Source: Mesorhizobium_B sp035998495
GTDB lineage: Bacteria > Pseudomonadota > Alphaproteobacteria > Rhizobiales > Rhizobiaceae
Length of the DNA stretch: 64,000 bases
Assembly: GCA_035998495.1 (NCBI GenBank)
Contig: DASYHP010000024.1
Span: 124,001 to 188,000, forward strand
Direction: 5' to 3'
A model generated the notes under the pieces. That model was not told where the DNA came from. It saw only the letters and a program-made list of their open reading frames with translations, and made no database searches. Below, in pieces: positions 16,625-24,853 of the stretch. The first letter of the stretch is position 1. The number at the start of each line of letters is the position of its first letter. The position numbers and the translations under genes were made by a program.

Positions 16625-18535
16625 ATGGCCATCGCCGACACCGGCGGCGCGGCGCACCCGTCGCATTCCGCTCCGTCAAGCAAAACCACGGCCTCGCTGA
16701 TGCTGGGCGTGCTGGGCGTCGTCTTCGGCGACATCGGCACGAGCCCGATCTACGCCTTTCGCGAGGCATTGCATGCGAGCGCCGACGGGGCGACCGTGGC
16801 GAGCCGCGGGGATGTTCTCGGTGTGCTGTCGATGATCGTCTGGGCGCTGACGATCATCGTCACGATCAAATATGTCGTGTTCGTGCTGCGCGCCGACAAC
16901 AAGGGGGAGGGCGGCACGCTCTCACTGATGGCCTTGGCGCGCTCGTCCTATCCCGCGCGGTCCGGCCTGATCCTCGCCATCGGCGTGGCGGGCGCCGCCC
17001 TGTTCTACGGCGACGCCGTGATCACGCCGGCCATCTCCGTGCTTTCGGCCGTGGAGGGCCTGGAGGTGGTGACGCCGGCCTTCGCGCCTTTCGTGGTGCC
17101 CATCACCCTGACGGTGCTGGCCGCGCTGTTCGCCGTGCAGCGCTTCGGGACGGCGAGCGTGGCGCGGGTCTTCGGTCCCCTGATGGCGGGGTGGTTCTGC
17201 GTGCTTGGCATCTCCGGCCTTATGCACATCTCCGACGATTATTCCGTGCTGCTCGCCGTCAACCCCTACTATGCCGTGGCCTTTCTTGCCGATCAGCCGG
17301 AGATCGCCTTCATCACCCTGGGCGCCGTGTTCCTGGCGGTGACGGGAGCCGAGGCGCTTTACGTCGATCTCGGCCATTTCGGCCGCCGGCCGATCATCGC
17401 CGCATGGCTCGCCGTCGTCTTCCCCTGCCTGCTGCTCAACTATTTCGGCCAGGGCGCTTACGTGCTCGCGCATGGCGGCGCGCCCACCAACCCGTTCTTC
17501 GAGATGATGCCGGAATGGGCGCTGCTGGGCGTGGTCGCCTACGCCACGCTCGCAACCGTGGTCGCCGGCCAGGCGGTCATCACCGGCGCTTATTCGCTGA
17601 CCCGGCAGGCGGTGCAGCTCAACCTCCTGCCGCGGCTCGAAATCCAGCACACCTCCGAAACGCAGTCCGGCCAGATCTACATGCCGCGCGTGAACCTCTT
17701 GCTGGCGCTCGGCGTGGTGCTGCTCGTGGTCGGCTTCGGGGAGTCGAGCGCGCTGGCCTCGGCTTACGGCATCGCGCTGACGGGCGAGATGCTGATGACG
17801 ACGGTCCTATTGTTCGTCGTCATGCGCTTCCGCTGGGGCTGGGGCCTGCTTCTGGCCGTCGGCCTGGCGGTGCTGTTCGGTGTCTTCGACCTGGCCTTCT
17901 TCTTCGCCAATCTCCTCAAGGTCGCGGACGGCGGGTGGACCTCCATCATCGTGGCCGGCGTCATGGGCCTGATCATCTGGACCTGGGTGCGCGGCGCGAG
18001 CTATCTAGCGGCCAAGACGCGCAAGAGCGAAGTGCCCTTCGACGTGTTCGTCGATAACTTGAGCAAGAAGCCGCCCCATCAGGTGCCGGGCACGGCCGTG
18101 TTCCTGACCAGCGACCCGCAAAGCGCGCCCACCGCGCTGATGCACAGCCTCAAGCATTACAAGGTGCTGCACGAGCAGAACGTGATCCTGTCGATCATCA
18201 CGGAGCAGACGCCGCGGGTGCCCGAGAGCGAGCGGGCGCGCATCCAACCCTACAACGACCTCTTCATGCGGGTAACGCTGCATTTCGGCTATATGGAGCA
18301 GCCGCACATCCCCCGCGCGCTCGCCATCTGCCGCAAGCAGGGCTGGAAGTTCGACATCATGTCCACCTCCTTCTTCGTATCGCGGCGCTCGCTCAAGGCG
18401 TCGGCCGTTTCGGGCATGCCGATCTGGCAGGACCGGCTGTTCATCGGACTCGCGCGCACGGCGGCCGACGCGACGGAGTATTTCCAGATCCCGACGGGTC
18501 GGGTGGTGGAGATCGGCACGCAGGTGGCGATCTAG
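16625..18535 (+). CDS. kup: Low-affinity potassium uptake protein Kup
   Basis: Kup is a proton-coupled K+ importer of the inner membrane. The 636 residues match the family length. About 12 hydrophobic segments span residues 20-460, starting with LGVLGVVFGDIGTSPIYAFREAL, the signature of the Kup/HAK family, and including FYGDAVITPAISVLSAVEGLEVV. The last 170 residues form the soluble C-terminal domain (DNLSKKPPHQVPGTAVFLTSD onward). ATG at 16625 follows GGAACC. No second potassium system gene is adjacent. Confidence 0.96.
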   Translation: MAIADTGGAAHPSHSAPSSKTTASLMLGVLGVVFGDIGTSPIYAFREALHASADGATVASRGDVLGVLSMIVWALTIIVTIKYVVFVLRADNKGEGGTLSLMALARSSYPARSGLILAIGVAGAALFYGDAVITPAISVLSAVEGLEVVTPAFAPFVVPITLTVLAALFAVQRFGTASVARVFGPLMAGWFCVLGISGLMHISDDYSVLLAVNPYYAVAFLADQPEIAFITLGAVFLAVTGAEALYVDLGHFGRRPIIAAWLAVVFPCLLLNYFGQGAYVLAHGGAPTNPFFEMMPEWALLGVVAYATLATVVAGQAVITGAYSLTRQAVQLNLLPRLEIQHTSETQSGQIYMPRVNLLLALGVVLLVVGFGESSALASAYGIALTGEMLMTTVLLFVVMRFRWGWGLLLAVGLAVLFGVFDLAFFFANLLKVADGGWTSIIVAGVMGLIIWTWVRGASYLAAKTRKSEVPFDVFVDNLSKKPPHQVPGTAVFLTSDPQSAPTALMHSLKHYKVLHEQNVILSIITEQTPRVPESERARIQPYNDLFMRVTLHFGYMEQPHIPRALAICRKQGWKFDIMSTSFFVSRRSLKASAVSGMPIWQDRLFIGLARTAADATEYFQIPTGRVVEIGTQVAI

Positions 18536-18621
18536 GCGCGCTTCACCGTCGCCGCGCCCGGCTTGTGCCGTCCGGCCATTGTCAAAGAGCGTGCCCCGGT
18601 GGTCTGGGGTGGATCGGGAAG

Positions 18622-18681
18622 CGGCATGCGTGGCGCTCGCCTTCCGACTGTTGTGTTACGTGGCTCGCGCCACGCATGCCG
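18622..18681. repeat. Perfect 15-base inverted repeat
   Basis: CGGCATGCGTGGCGC (18622-18636) is repeated inverted as GCGCCACGCATGCCG (18667-18681) around a 30-base spacer. Partly complementary bases continue outward, GGATCGGGAAGC against GCTTGCCCCGGATCC. It lies about 90 bases after the kup stop; no T tract follows, so it is not a standard terminator. Confidence 0.75.
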
Positions 18682-18957
18682 TCGGCTGCTTGCCCCGGAT
18701 CCAGGCGGCGCTTGCACGCTTTTGCCGTGCGCGCGCCGTCCTCCCCTGGGGCCTGGACCTCACGGGCTCATCGCCCAGCCGGGCCACCGTCGCCCGGCCG
18801 ATCCAGCACCGGCTTGTCTCCCTGAGCACCCGGTATGCATCCCAGGCTTCCCGCAAGACAGGCGACAGGGAGAGTACGAGAGAGCGGGAGGGGCGTGGAT
18901 GAGATTGCGTGAAAAAAATGCGAGCCCGCCCATTCAGCCCAGCCGTGAAGGTCCGTG

Positions 18958-19160
18958 CCGCCCCTCATCCGGCTGTCGCCACCCCTGCGACGGCGACAGA
19001 CACCTATGTGTCTGTCGCTGCTCGTCGCTCCGACCCCGCCTGCGGGGAGAAGACCGCCCTCACAAGCGCCGCGCCTTCTGCGGCAAGGGTTTGCGCAATG
19101 TCTCCGCCTCTCTCTCCCCGTTCGCAGGGAGAGGGTGAGGGTGAGGGGCGGCGCGAAGGC
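18958..19160. repeat. RIME-like intergenic repeat, copy A
   Basis: The element starts with CCGCCCCTCATCCGG and ends with GGGTGAGGGTGAGGGG. Its centre is a perfect 11-bp hairpin, GCGACAGACAC (18993-19003), loop CTAT, GTGTCTGTCGC (19008-19018), followed by TGCTCG. A related copy lies at 52887-53100. In Rhizobiales such elements (RIME, Rhizobium-specific intergenic mosaic elements) lie between genes in many copies; assignment to RIME itself is from memory. Confidence 0.7.
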
Positions 19161-19274
19161 CGGTGAGGTTTGCGAGACGCAAAAAAGTTCTGCGGGCTGA
19201 AAATTCATCCACGGGGACCGCAGGCGGCGAGGCGGTCCTCCTTGCGCCGCTCGTCCGTTCGTGCCAGAAGCCGA

Positions 19275-19289
19275 ACCGTAACGTACGGT
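19275..19289. promoter_or_regulatory. Probable operator of the TetR regulator
   Basis: ACCGTA-ACG-TACGGT is a perfect 15-base palindrome with a three-base centre, 23 bases before the regulator's ATG. TetR-family dimers bind such sites; autoregulation is inferred from the position. Confidence 0.6.
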
Positions 19290-19312
19290 ACAGCAGAGTG
19301 ATTCTAGCCGGG

Positions 19313-19963
19313 ATGGAGGAAGAAGCGGCGAGCGCGTTCTCGCCGCGCCAGCGCGAGGTGCTCGACGCCTCGCTCGCCGTGCTCGTGGAGAAGGGCGAGG
19401 CGCTGACCATGACGGCGGTGGCGGCGCGGGCGAGCTGCTCTAAGGAGACGCTCTACAAATGGTTCGGCGGCCGCGACGGGCTCCTGGAAGCCACCGTGCG
19501 CTGGCAGGCCTCGAAGGTGCGCGTGTCGGTTCCCGAAGGCGGGGCCATCGACATGAACGGCTTGACCGAGGCGCTGACCCGCTTCGCCGCCGACTGGCTG
19601 CGCGTCGTGTCGAGCTCGACCTCGATCGCGCTCAACCGGCTCGCCATCGGGCAGGCGGGACAGAAGGCGGACGCAGGGAAGGGGTTGGGGGCGGTGGTGC
19701 TCGCCAATGGCCGCTTCGCGCTTGGCCTTCGGCTCAAGCCCCTGCTGGAGGCGGCCGGGGAGGCGGGGCTGATCGCTTTCGACGACGCGGAGGCGGCGTT
19801 CCGCACCTTTTTCGGCCTGGTCGCGCGCGACGTGCAGATCCGGCTCCTGCTCGGCGACGAGCTCAAGCTGACCGCGAATGCCATCGCGGGCGACGCGGCA
19901 CGGGCCACCCGGCAGTTCATCCAGCTTCACCAAACGGACGCCTCGGGCGATCCGCAACACTGA
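19313..19963 (+). CDS. TetR/AcrR-family transcriptional regulator
   Basis: The product has 216 residues. The N-terminal helix-turn-helix (about 10-60) reads SPRQREVLDASLAVLVEKGEALTMTAVAARASCSKETLYKWFGGRDGLLEATV, with the recognition helix at SCSKETLYKWF. The remainder is a helical ligand-binding domain of unknown ligand. ATG 19313 is preceded by a palindrome that may be its own operator; the frame is open upstream to 19163 across that palindrome, which argues against the longer form. ilvC begins 22 bases after the stop, so the regulator may control or be transcribed with ilvC. Confidence 0.88.
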   Translation: MEEEAASAFSPRQREVLDASLAVLVEKGEALTMTAVAARASCSKETLYKWFGGRDGLLEATVRWQASKVRVSVPEGGAIDMNGLTEALTRFAADWLRVVSSSTSIALNRLAIGQAGQKADAGKGLGAVVLANGRFALGLRLKPLLEAAGEAGLIAFDDAEAAFRTFFGLVARDVQIRLLLGDELKLTANAIAGDAARATRQFIQLHQTDASGDPQH

Positions 19964-19985
19964 CGACTCAAAAGGAGAGGACATC

Positions 19986-21005
19986 ATGCGCGTTTACTAC
20001 GATCGGGACGCCGACCTGAATCTCATCAAGGGAAAGAAGGTCGCCATCATCGGCTATGGCAGCCAGGGGCGGGCGCATGCGCTCAACCTGAAGGACTCGG
20101 GGTGCAAGGAGATCGCCGTCGGCCTGAAGCAGGGCTCGCCGACCCGCGCCAAGGCCGAGGCCGACGGTCTCCAGGTGATGAGCGTGGCGGAATGCGCGCA
20201 GTGGGCCGACCTGATGATGATGGCGACCCCCGACGAATTGCAGGCCGACATCTACCGCAACGAGATCGCGCCCAACATCCGCGACGGCGCGGCCATCGCC
20301 TTCGCGCACGGGCTCAACGTGCATTTCGGGCTGATCGAGCCCAAGAAGAGCGTGGACGTGCTGATGGTGGCGCCGAAAGGCCCCGGCCACACGGTGCGCG
20401 GCGAATACCAGAAGGGCGGCGGCGTGCCCTGCCTGGTGGCCGTGCATCAGGACGCGAGCGGCAACGCGCTCGACCTCGCGCTGTCCTATGCCTCGGGCGT
20501 GGGCGGCGGGCGGTCGGGCATCATCGAGACCGACTTCAAGGAGGAGTGCGAGACCGACCTGTTCGGCGAGCAGGTGGTGCTGTGCGGCGGGCTGGTGGAG
20601 CTGATCCGCGCCGGCTTCGAGACGCTGGTCGAGGCCGGCTACGCGCCGGAAATGGCCTATTTCGAGTGCCTGCACGAGGTGAAGCTGATCGTGGACCTGA
20701 TCTATGAGGGCGGCATCGCCAACATGAACTACTCGATCTCCAACACGGCGGAGTGGGGCGAGTATGTCTCGGGGCCGCGCATCATCACGCCCGAGACCAA
20801 GCAGGAAATGAAGCGCGTGCTCAACGACATCCAGACGGGCAAGTTCACGTCGGAGTGGATGCAGGAATACCGCTCTGGCCTAGCGCGCTTCAAAGGCATC
20901 CGCCGCATGAACGACGCCCACCAGATCGAGCAGGTCGGCGAGCAGTTGCGCGGCATGATGCCTTGGATCGCCAAGAACAAGCTGGTGGACAAGGCGAAGA
21001 ACTGA
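19986..21005 (+). CDS. ilvC: Ketol-acid reductoisomerase
   Basis: IlvC converts acetolactate to dihydroxyisovalerate (and the isoleucine counterpart) with NADPH and Mg. The 339-residue product is a class I enzyme. It begins MRVYYDRDADLNLIKGKKVAIIGYGSQGRAHALNL with the GxGxxG dinucleotide site, and carries metal and substrate residues in ETDFKEECETDLFGEQ and CLHEVKLIVDLIYEGG. The start is ATG 19986, with AGGAGAGG upstream. A strong terminator lies 45 bases after the stop. Together with ilvBN it covers the first two shared steps of branched-chain amino-acid synthesis. Confidence 0.97.
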   Translation: MRVYYDRDADLNLIKGKKVAIIGYGSQGRAHALNLKDSGCKEIAVGLKQGSPTRAKAEADGLQVMSVAECAQWADLMMMATPDELQADIYRNEIAPNIRDGAAIAFAHGLNVHFGLIEPKKSVDVLMVAPKGPGHTVRGEYQKGGGVPCLVAVHQDASGNALDLALSYASGVGGGRSGIIETDFKEECETDLFGEQVVLCGGLVELIRAGFETLVEAGYAPEMAYFECLHEVKLIVDLIYEGGIANMNYSISNTAEWGEYVSGPRIITPETKQEMKRVLNDIQTGKFTSEWMQEYRSGLARFKGIRRMNDAHQIEQVGEQLRGMMPWIAKNKLVDKAKN

Positions 21006-21049
21006 GGCGCGGCGCGGCTGTCGCGAGTCGCGGCGGCTTCACAAAGGAA

Positions 21050-21080
21050 AAGGCCCGGAACGGCTGCCGTTCCGGGCCTT
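21050..21080 (+). terminator. Terminator after ilvC
   Basis: A perfect 14-bp stem, AAGGCCCGGAACGG with CCGTTCCGGGCCTT, has loop CTG. It sits between ilvC and the convergent BA14K gene and reads equally well on both strands, though the T run is only two bases. Confidence 0.75.
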
Positions 21081-21103
21081 CATCATGTCAGGCGGGGAGC
21101 CCC

Positions 21104-21598
21104 TCAGCTATAGGGCGACCAGCACTGCCGCCGCCCCCCGTGATAGGGCTGATAGGTGTTGTCGTAGGCCCGGTAGGAGCGGTAGCGGGAATAGCACCAG
21201 TCCACATGGGCGTTGCCGTGGGAGCGATATACCCGGCGCTTGGGAGCCACGTAGACATAGTCGTCGTGATAGTAGCGGGGCCGCGCGGCCAGCGCGCCGA
21301 GCACGCCCAGGCCCAGGCCCAGCGCGATCACCGAATCGCGGTCACGATGGCGGCGATAGTGGCGATGCCGGTAGCTGTCGCGATAACGGTGCCGGTAGCC
21401 GTCGCGGTAGCGGCGGTAATGCCGACGCTGGTAGTTGCGATGATTCCTGACGACGTGAACGTCGCTCGATGCAGCCGGCGCAGCGGGGACGACGAGCGGG
21501 GCGGCGACGGCCGGCGCCGACGCCAGCGGCGCCGAAACGCCGAGGGACAAGGCAGCCGCGATCAGCGCGCGCCCGAAAGATGACAACAGTCTGCGCAT
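21104..21598 (-). CDS. BA14K-family exported protein
   Basis: The 164-residue product has an N-terminal signal peptide (about 1-33), a strikingly Arg/His/Tyr-rich segment (NYQRRHYRRYRDGYRHRYRD and repeats of RHRHYRRHRD), a hydrophobic patch (VIALGLGLGVLGALA) and a C-terminal BA14K domain ending HVDWCYSRYRSYRAYDNTYQ with RQCWSPYS. BA14K proteins are known from Brucella and relatives as immunoreactive, lectin-like proteins. Basic repeats in DNA form a short tandem GCGATA/CGGTAG pattern at about 21345-21440. It is a single gene converging on ilvC. Confidence 0.85.
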   Translation of the reverse strand: MRRLLSSFGRALIAAALSLGVSAPLASAPAVAAPLVVPAAPAASSDVHVVRNHRNYQRRHYRRYRDGYRHRYRDSYRHRHYRRHRDRDSVIALGLGLGVLGALAARPRYYHDDYVYVAPKRRVYRSHGNAHVDWCYSRYRSYRAYDNTYQPYHGGRRQCWSPYS

Positions 21599-21752
21599 GG
21601 TTCTCTCCTCGATGCTGAACCCACCCCCGTGAGCGGACGCGCCGCACCGTCACATTGATGCCATCATGGTGAACGGCGGATGAACGCTCAAGGTTCCGGC
21701 GGGCGGCCATACCTTGCCAGGGGAGGGGCGGCTGGGGCAAAGCTCGCGCCGC

Positions 21753-22856
21753 ATGCCCGTCCGCCTCGCCACCTTCAATGTCGAGAACCTGCTTCGGCGG
21801 TTCGACTTCTCCGGCTTTCACGACCGAGGCGGGCAGGACCGGGCGATCGCGCTGTTCGACATCGACAAGGGCGAGGAGTTCCGTGCGCTCGAACGCGCGC
21901 GGGCCGTCGCGCAGAGCGACGACGCGCGCCAGCAGACCGCGCTCTCGATCGCGGCGGCCGACGCCGACATTCTTTGCCTGCAGGAGGTCGAAAGCGAGGA
22001 GGCGCTGGCGGCTTTCGAGCACGGCTACCTGTTCCGCATGCTGGGCGCGAGCTACCGCGGCAGGCATGTGAGCCGCGGCAACGACCCGCGCGGGATCGAC
22101 GTGGGCTTGATGTTCCGCGAACGCACGGCCGGCGGCGAGCCCATCGAGCTCGTGACGACGCGCAGCCATGCTCCGCGCAGCTTCACAGAGCTCGGCGTGC
22201 TGACGCCCGAACTCGAGGAGCGGGGCTTTCACGCGCGCGACCGCGTGTTTCGGCGCGACTGCCTGGAAGCCGATTTCCGGGTGGGCGAACGATCGCTCAC
22301 GCTGTTCGTGGTGCATCTGAAATCCATGGGCGGCGGGCGCGACGGCGTGAGCGGGCGCGAGGCCTCCATGCCGCTGCGCACGGCCGAGGCCAAGGCCGTA
22401 CGCCGCATCGTGGAGCGGCGGTTTCCGAACGGGGACGGCGCCTGGGCGATCTGCGGCGATCTCAACGACTATCGCGAGCGGCTCGTGGTGGGCGGCGGCG
22501 TGCTCGACGATTTCACCTTCACGCCGATGCGGGAAGAGGGGTCCTCGCTCGACGTGTTTTTGAGCGACGGCTTCGCGGTCGATCCGGTGGCGCGCCGGCC
22601 GGAGGACGACCGCTGGACCCTGTTCCATGCGCGCGGGCCCCAGGAGCGGCACTTGTGCCAGCTCGATTATCTCCTGCTCTCGCCGCAACTCGCCGCCGCC
22701 AACGCCGCCGCCATTCCCACCATCGTCCGCGCCGGCCAGCCCTGGCGAACGCCCTTCCCGCCGGGCCAGGAGGTGCGGCGCTTCCCGCGGCTCGGCTGGG
22801 ACCGCCCGAAGGCGTCCGACCACTGCCCGGCGGCCGTCACCCTCGACCTGATCTGA
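21753..22856 (+). CDS. Endonuclease/exonuclease/phosphatase-fold protein
   Basis: The 367-residue product starts MPVRLATFNVENLLRRFDF and shows ILCLQEVES, LFVVHLKSMGGGRDG, ICGDLNDYRERLV, LDYLLLSPQL and the final SDHCPAAVTLDLI, which are the metal and catalytic motifs of the EEP fold. No signal peptide is visible, so it is probably cytoplasmic. The substrate, nucleic acid or phospholipid-like, cannot be told. ATG 21753 was chosen over 21714 because motif 1 starts directly after it. The Nudix gene follows after seven bases. Confidence 0.85.
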   Translation: MPVRLATFNVENLLRRFDFSGFHDRGGQDRAIALFDIDKGEEFRALERARAVAQSDDARQQTALSIAAADADILCLQEVESEEALAAFEHGYLFRMLGASYRGRHVSRGNDPRGIDVGLMFRERTAGGEPIELVTTRSHAPRSFTELGVLTPELEERGFHARDRVFRRDCLEADFRVGERSLTLFVVHLKSMGGGRDGVSGREASMPLRTAEAKAVRRIVERRFPNGDGAWAICGDLNDYRERLVVGGGVLDDFTFTPMREEGSSLDVFLSDGFAVDPVARRPEDDRWTLFHARGPQERHLCQLDYLLLSPQLAAANAAAIPTIVRAGQPWRTPFPPGQEVRRFPRLGWDRPKASDHCPAAVTLDLI

Positions 22857-22863
22857 GGTTCTC

Positions 22864-23607
22864 GTGCCCTTCGACATCCCGCGCCAGCAGATCTTCGCCG
22901 TCAACGAGATCGACGTGTCGGTCGATGCCGCGCCGCATCCCTTCGAGAGCGAGAACCTTGCCGCCATCGACGAGAACTGGCGAAGGGAAACGCGATTCAA
23001 CCCGGCCCTGTTCGACGGCCGCATCGCATTGTTGTCGCAGCTCGACTATTCCGGCCGCCGGCTCGTGGGCCGCTGCCATGTCGCGCGCTATGCCAGTTTC
23101 ATGCTGTGGCGCAGGCTGAGGCCCATCCCGCAGATCGAGCATACTTTCGCCCATGCCGTGCCGGTGGCCGCCGACGGCGCGCTTCTCGCCATCCGCATGG
23201 CCGCGCATACCGTGAACGGCGGCCGGGTCTATTTCGCGGCGGGCTCCTTCGAGCCCGAGGATTTTCGCGACGGCCGCGTGGACGTGATGAGCAACATGCT
23301 CCGCGAGGTGCGGGAGGAAACGGGCCTTGACCTTTCCGGCCTGCCGGGCGACCCGATCTTCCATGCTTTTTCCAGTGGGGCGGGCACCGCCTTGTTCCGC
23401 CGCTTCTTCCTGCCCGAGCCGGCGGACGCGCTGGCCGCGCGCGTGGAGGCCTTCATCGCGGCGGACCCGCAGGCGGAAGTTTCGGGCGCCGTGGTGATCC
23501 GCGACGCGGACGACCTGCCGGACGGCCTGATGCCGCATATGCCGCCGATCATCCGCTGGCATTTCGAGACACTGGCAGGTGCAGGGACAAGCAAGGAGAG
23601 CCCATGA
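22864..23607 (+). CDS. Nudix-hydrolase-like protein
   Basis: The product has 247 residues and a GTG start. The region with NMLREVREETGLDLSG near residue 150 matches the C-terminal half of the Nudix box (REUXEEXGU), which binds the metal. The first half of the box (G-x5-E) is not well formed: Val stands where Glu is expected, so activity may differ from standard members. A long N-terminal part (about 1-95) has no clear match. Members cleave nucleoside diphosphates linked to another group. The stop overlaps the PhzF-type gene start by four bases, so the gene sits inside a three-gene unit. Confidence 0.75.
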   Translation: MPFDIPRQQIFAVNEIDVSVDAAPHPFESENLAAIDENWRRETRFNPALFDGRIALLSQLDYSGRRLVGRCHVARYASFMLWRRLRPIPQIEHTFAHAVPVAADGALLAIRMAAHTVNGGRVYFAAGSFEPEDFRDGRVDVMSNMLREVREETGLDLSGLPGDPIFHAFSSGAGTALFRRFFLPEPADALAARVEAFIAADPQAEVSGAVVIRDADDLPDGLMPHMPPIIRWHFETLAGAGTSKESP

Positions 23608-24503
23608 ACGCACGACGCTATCTGGTGCTCGACGTGTTCACGCGCGAGGTTTTGCAAGGCAATCCGCTGGCGGTGGTGCTCGACGCGGAGGGCCTCTCGA
23701 CGGAGAGGATGCAGGCCATCGCCAACGAGTTCCACCTGTCGGAGACCACCTTCGTTCTGCCGCCCGAAGACCGGCGGCACCGCGCCCAGGTGCGCATCTT
23801 CACGCCGCTTCACGAGCTGCCTTTCGCCGGGCATCCCACGGTGGGCACGGCGGTGGCGCTGGCCGGGGACGCCGGCGTGGACGCGATCCTCGTGCTGGAG
23901 GAGACGGTCGGGCCGGTGCGCTGCGCGGTGACGCATCTGGAAGGGACCGCCTTCGCCGAGTTCGACCTGCCGCGCTTGCCCGAACCCGTTTTGTTCGAGG
24001 CAGGCGTCGAGGCGGTGGCCGCGGCCCTTGAGCTGGGCACAAACGAGATCGGGGCCGGCCATCACAGCACCTCCGCCTGGACGGCGGGCGTTCCTTACGT
24101 CTGCATCCCCGTGCGCGACCTCGAGGCGCTCGGGCGCGCCCGGCTCGACGTGGCTGCCTGGGTGCGGCTGATCGGCTCGGACGACGGCCATTCGGCCGCG
24201 GCCTATGTCTATTGCCCGACTGGCAGCGACGGGTTTTCCTATCGCAGCCGCATGTTCGCCGGCCATGTCGGCATCACGGAAGACCCGGCCACCGGCTCGG
24301 CGGCCGCGGCCTTCGCCGGAGCGATGATGAAATGGGAGCGGCCGGGCGAGGGCATCCACCGCATCGCCATCGAGCAGGGGATGGAGATGGGCCGGCCCTC
24401 GCAGATCCGACTGGAGCTGGTGGTCGGGCCGGGCGGCGGGCTGGAGGCGGCGCGGATCGGCGGCTTCGCGATCAGGATCGCGGAGGGCGTGCTGTTCGCC
24501 TGA
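23604..24503 (+). CDS. PhzF-family isomerase/epimerase
   Basis: The 299 residues show NPLAVVLDAEGL, the catalytic Glu in NEFHLSETTFVLPP (near residue 48), the substrate loop LPFAGHPTVGTAVAL, and EDPATGSAAAAFAGAMM in the second half. These define the PhzF/diaminopimelate-epimerase-like fold. PhzF itself works in phenazine synthesis, but most members are of unknown role and no phenazine genes are near. Coupled to the Nudix gene by an ATGA overlap, it may belong to a small metabolite-repair unit; this is only inference. Confidence 0.85.
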   Translation: MNARRYLVLDVFTREVLQGNPLAVVLDAEGLSTERMQAIANEFHLSETTFVLPPEDRRHRAQVRIFTPLHELPFAGHPTVGTAVALAGDAGVDAILVLEETVGPVRCAVTHLEGTAFAEFDLPRLPEPVLFEAGVEAVAAALELGTNEIGAGHHSTSAWTAGVPYVCIPVRDLEALGRARLDVAAWVRLIGSDDGHSAAAYVYCPTGSDGFSYRSRMFAGHVGITEDPATGSAAAAFAGAMMKWERPGEGIHRIAIEQGMEMGRPSQIRLELVVGPGGGLEAARIGGFAIRIAEGVLFA

Positions 24504-24607
24504 AGCGGCACCCGGCAGGGCTCCCGCCGCGGCGGCCGAAAGCTCCCGCCGGGGCTGGACACTGCCTCCGGCGCTGGCTATATGCGCCCCACGTCGCTTG
24601 GCGGCGC

Positions 24608-24683
<76 letters not shown>

Positions 24684-24853
24684 CTTAAATTCTTGTTGTG
24701 CCTCGCTCTTCCGCTGGTTCGCCAGCGCGCCTCGCTCTCGGGGGGTTCCAATCCGCGGTCTGTTCCTGCTCTGAAGCAGGGCGCGGCTCAGGCGCACTGG
24801 CTCTTCATGGCAGTGTCAGGACGCTACTCGCCGGATTAGCGCTCGGGCCCCCC

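Larger units (their letters stand above)
18536..19312. other. Gene-free spacer of 777 bases with repeats
   Basis: No convincing gene is seen between kup and the TetR gene. The spacer holds a long inverted repeat (18622-18681), a RIME-like palindromic element (about 18958-19160) and the probable TetR operator (19275-19289). Short open frames here have no start signals and follow the codon-position bias of no gene. Confidence 0.7.

Noticed and set aside
18536..19160. Small genes in the kup-tetR spacer
   Set aside because: Several short open frames overlap one another on both strands across the repeat; none has a ribosome-binding site or a protein-like sequence.
21342..23024. Open frame of 560 codons on the minus strand
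   Set aside because: It is opposite the endonuclease-fold and Nudix genes; no recognisable domain, and it runs through the BA14K promoter region.
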